This document shows positions 24,176-24,862 of a DNA stretch of 24,862 bases, piece after piece (positions within the stretch are counted from its first letter, which is position 1; the number at the start of each line of letters is the position of its first letter). Made by a program: the position numbers and the translations under genes. The DNA is from CAZGYE01 sp964530165 (GTDB lineage Bacteria; Planctomycetota; Planctomycetia; Planctomycetales; Planctomycetaceae), in contig CAZGYE010000045.1 in assembly GCA_964530165.1 (NCBI GenBank), positions 1-24,862 of the forward strand. Direction: 5' to 3'. Below the pieces are notes generated by a model that made no database searches, was not told the origin of the DNA, and worked only from the letters and a program-made list of their open reading frames with translations.

Positions 24176-24210
24176 GAATCCGTTTCTCCGGAGAACGGTG
24201 GTAAAGCGGA

Positions 24211-24288
24211 AATGACGAATCTCGAATGACTACCCAATGACGAATATACCAATTCAGCGAAACTTGGAACGACTGTCATTCGTCATTT
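24211..24288. repeat. AATGACGAAT-type repeat with inverted copies between genes
   Basis: AATGACGAAT (24211-24220), CGAATGAC (24223-24230) and CAATGACGAAT (24236-24246) face the inverted CTGTCATTCGTCATTTT (24273-24289) across about 26 bases. The right arm lies within the coding end of the broken gene and supplies its last codons, so the repeat seems to have landed at a gene end. Confidence 0.7.
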
Positions 24289-24573
24289 TCTGTTGCCGCT
24301 CGTACAACTTCGCCAGATCGAGCAACAGGGACTCCAGTTGACGGTAATAGTCATCCTCGGTGAGCTCCGCCTTTCGCTCGCGCAGGCGGATGACGGCCAG
24401 TTCGAGCGCGTCGCGCTGCCGGCGTGTTTCCGGCGACATCTGTTGTTCGCTCGGGCTGCGGACCAGATGGAATTGGTGCGCCCGGTATCCGTCGGGAGCA
24501 GCTCCGGCAGCAGACGCGCGGACCGGGCGGATTCCGCCAGTGCCAATGCCAGCATCCACGCGATTGGGCTCAT
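24254..24573 (-). pseudogene. Frameshifted small gene, membrane-anchored helical protein
   Basis: An ATG at 24571-24573 overlaps the stop of the preceding gene (ATGA) and opens with MSPIAWMLALALAESARSARLLPELLP, a good start with a hydrophobic segment. From about 24500 downward this frame turns to low-complexity Arg/Ser sequence, while a second frame becomes protein-like: FHLVRSPSEQQMSPETRRQR, then LELAVIRLRERKAELTEDDYY and LESLLLDLAKLYERQQ. Joining them needs a -1 (or +2) shift in about 24470-24505. The tail KMTNDSRSKFR comes from repeat DNA. It could be a real frameshift, a sequencing error, or two separate products (the second from the internal ATG of MSPETRRQ). The coupled start argues for one original gene in the operon of the upstream partial gene. 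Confidence 0.6.
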
Positions 24574-24862
24574 GGCAATCCCTTCCAGCGACGCAACCCC
24601 CATTCGCCGGCCAGGCAGCCGACAGCCAGCAGGAACACCCGCGCCTGGTGCCACAGCGGGCACGTCCACCGTTGGGTGATTGGCACCTTTCGTGTCGAAA
24701 GGCTGGCGGCGAAATCTTCCAACTTGTCGACGGCCACCAGCTCACCGCCCGTTTGTTCGGCGAGCTGCTGCATCAGCGCCCGGTTGAGCGAGGGGCGAAA
24801 AAGGGGACAGTTTCGATTAAAGGGTGGCTGTGGTGGAGCGAATGCGACCCCACAGACCGTCG
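24570..24862 (-). CDS. C-terminal end of a membrane-anchored protein (partial; possibly vWA/Bat-like)
   Basis: The frame runs in from the right edge and ends at TGA (24570-24572). The last ~75 residues (RALMQQLAEQTGGELVAVDKLEDFA, TRKVPITQRWTCPLWHQ, then FLLAVGCLAGEWGLRRWKGLP) look like the end of a planctomycete membrane protein of the vWA/glutamine-amidotransferase-like type: a Gly-Gly sheet end, a WxxPLW segment and one final membrane helix with RRW at the inner face. I recall this pattern but could not verify it. The 5' part, from about 24798 to the window end, is unlike the rest (TVCGVAFAPPQPPFNRNCPL) and coincides with repeat-like DNA, so the native reading probably starts at RPSLNRALM. 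The rest of the gene is outside the window. Confidence 0.65.
   Translation of the reverse strand, partial: TVCGVAFAPPQPPFNRNCPLFRPSLNRALMQQLAEQTGGELVAVDKLEDFAASLSTRKVPITQRWTCPLWHQARVFLLAVGCLAGEWGLRRWKGLP
24798..24862. repeat. REP-like and GGGTGGCTG-type repeat DNA at the right window edge
   Basis: AAAAAGGGGACAG (24798-24810), then TTTCGATTAA, then GGGTGGCTGTGGTGGAGCG (24822-24840). The first motif resembles REP-type sequences associated with Y1-family REP transposases in many bacteria; the second shares its first nine bases and a GAGCGA..GCG segment with the 78-bp element at 22413. CTGTGG and CCACAG (about 24828 and 24850) can form a small stem. It lies inside the open frame of the partial gene. 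Confidence 0.5.

Overview
The window reads as a chromosomal segment of a planctomycete (Planctomycetota). The evidence is two DUF1559 prepilin-like genes, DUF11 and PQQ-type beta-propeller exported proteins, a Tat-exported Gfo/Idh/MocA oxidoreductase, small planctomycete-type lipoproteins, moderately high GC, and dispersed AATGACGAATGACGAAT-type repeats. I see no tRNA, rRNA, CRISPR array, integrase or full insertion sequence.

Layout. (a) 1-3688, plus strand: the tail of an unknown gene, a secreted beta-helix carbohydrate-active protein, and an exported Gfo/Idh/MocA oxidoreductase. This looks like a polysaccharide or sugar utilisation module. (b) 3772-4029, minus: a small zinc-ribbon gene that appears to start at TTG. 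(c) 4271-7342, minus: a strong sigma70-like promoter, a cobalamin riboswitch, then four tightly packed genes: a DUF1559 pseudopilin, a membrane-anchored Cys-rich protein, a DUF71/COG2102 ATP-pyrophosphatase and a DUF6580 membrane protein. This is the most interesting system in the window. It is a candidate B12 (corrinoid) uptake/salvage operon with unexpected members. (d) 7539-8008, minus: an STAS anti-sigma-antagonist gene with its own promoter, which overlaps a perfect inverted repeat. (e) 8202-11349, minus: two tandem exported proteins sharing a paralogous domain; the second also carries DUF11. (f) 11537-12592, plus: a secreted planctomycete hypothetical protein, separated by a good bidirectional terminator from (g). 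(g) 12649-16730, minus: a three-gene ABC exporter operon (ATPase, ABC-2-type permease, membrane-anchored partner). (h) 17317-18213: a DUF58 protein. (i) 18641-24175, minus: xseA, a small lipoprotein, a DUF1559 protein, xseB, hisC and a PQQ-propeller protein. The two exonuclease VII subunits are separated by two exported-protein genes. (j) 24254-24862, minus: the 3' end of a membrane-anchored gene and a following gene that looks frameshifted.

Several dispersed repeat families lie in the intergenic DNA. The most striking is an AATGACGAAT-type heptamer repeat seen at three loci. In two exported proteins it has become part of the signal-peptide coding sequence. A 78-bp palindromic element with 13-bp arms (22413-22490) shares its end with sequence at the right edge of the window. 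There it adjoins a REP-like AAAAAGGGGACAG motif and appears to interrupt a gene. All functional statements come from reading the translated sequence and from recalled family features; no database search was run.
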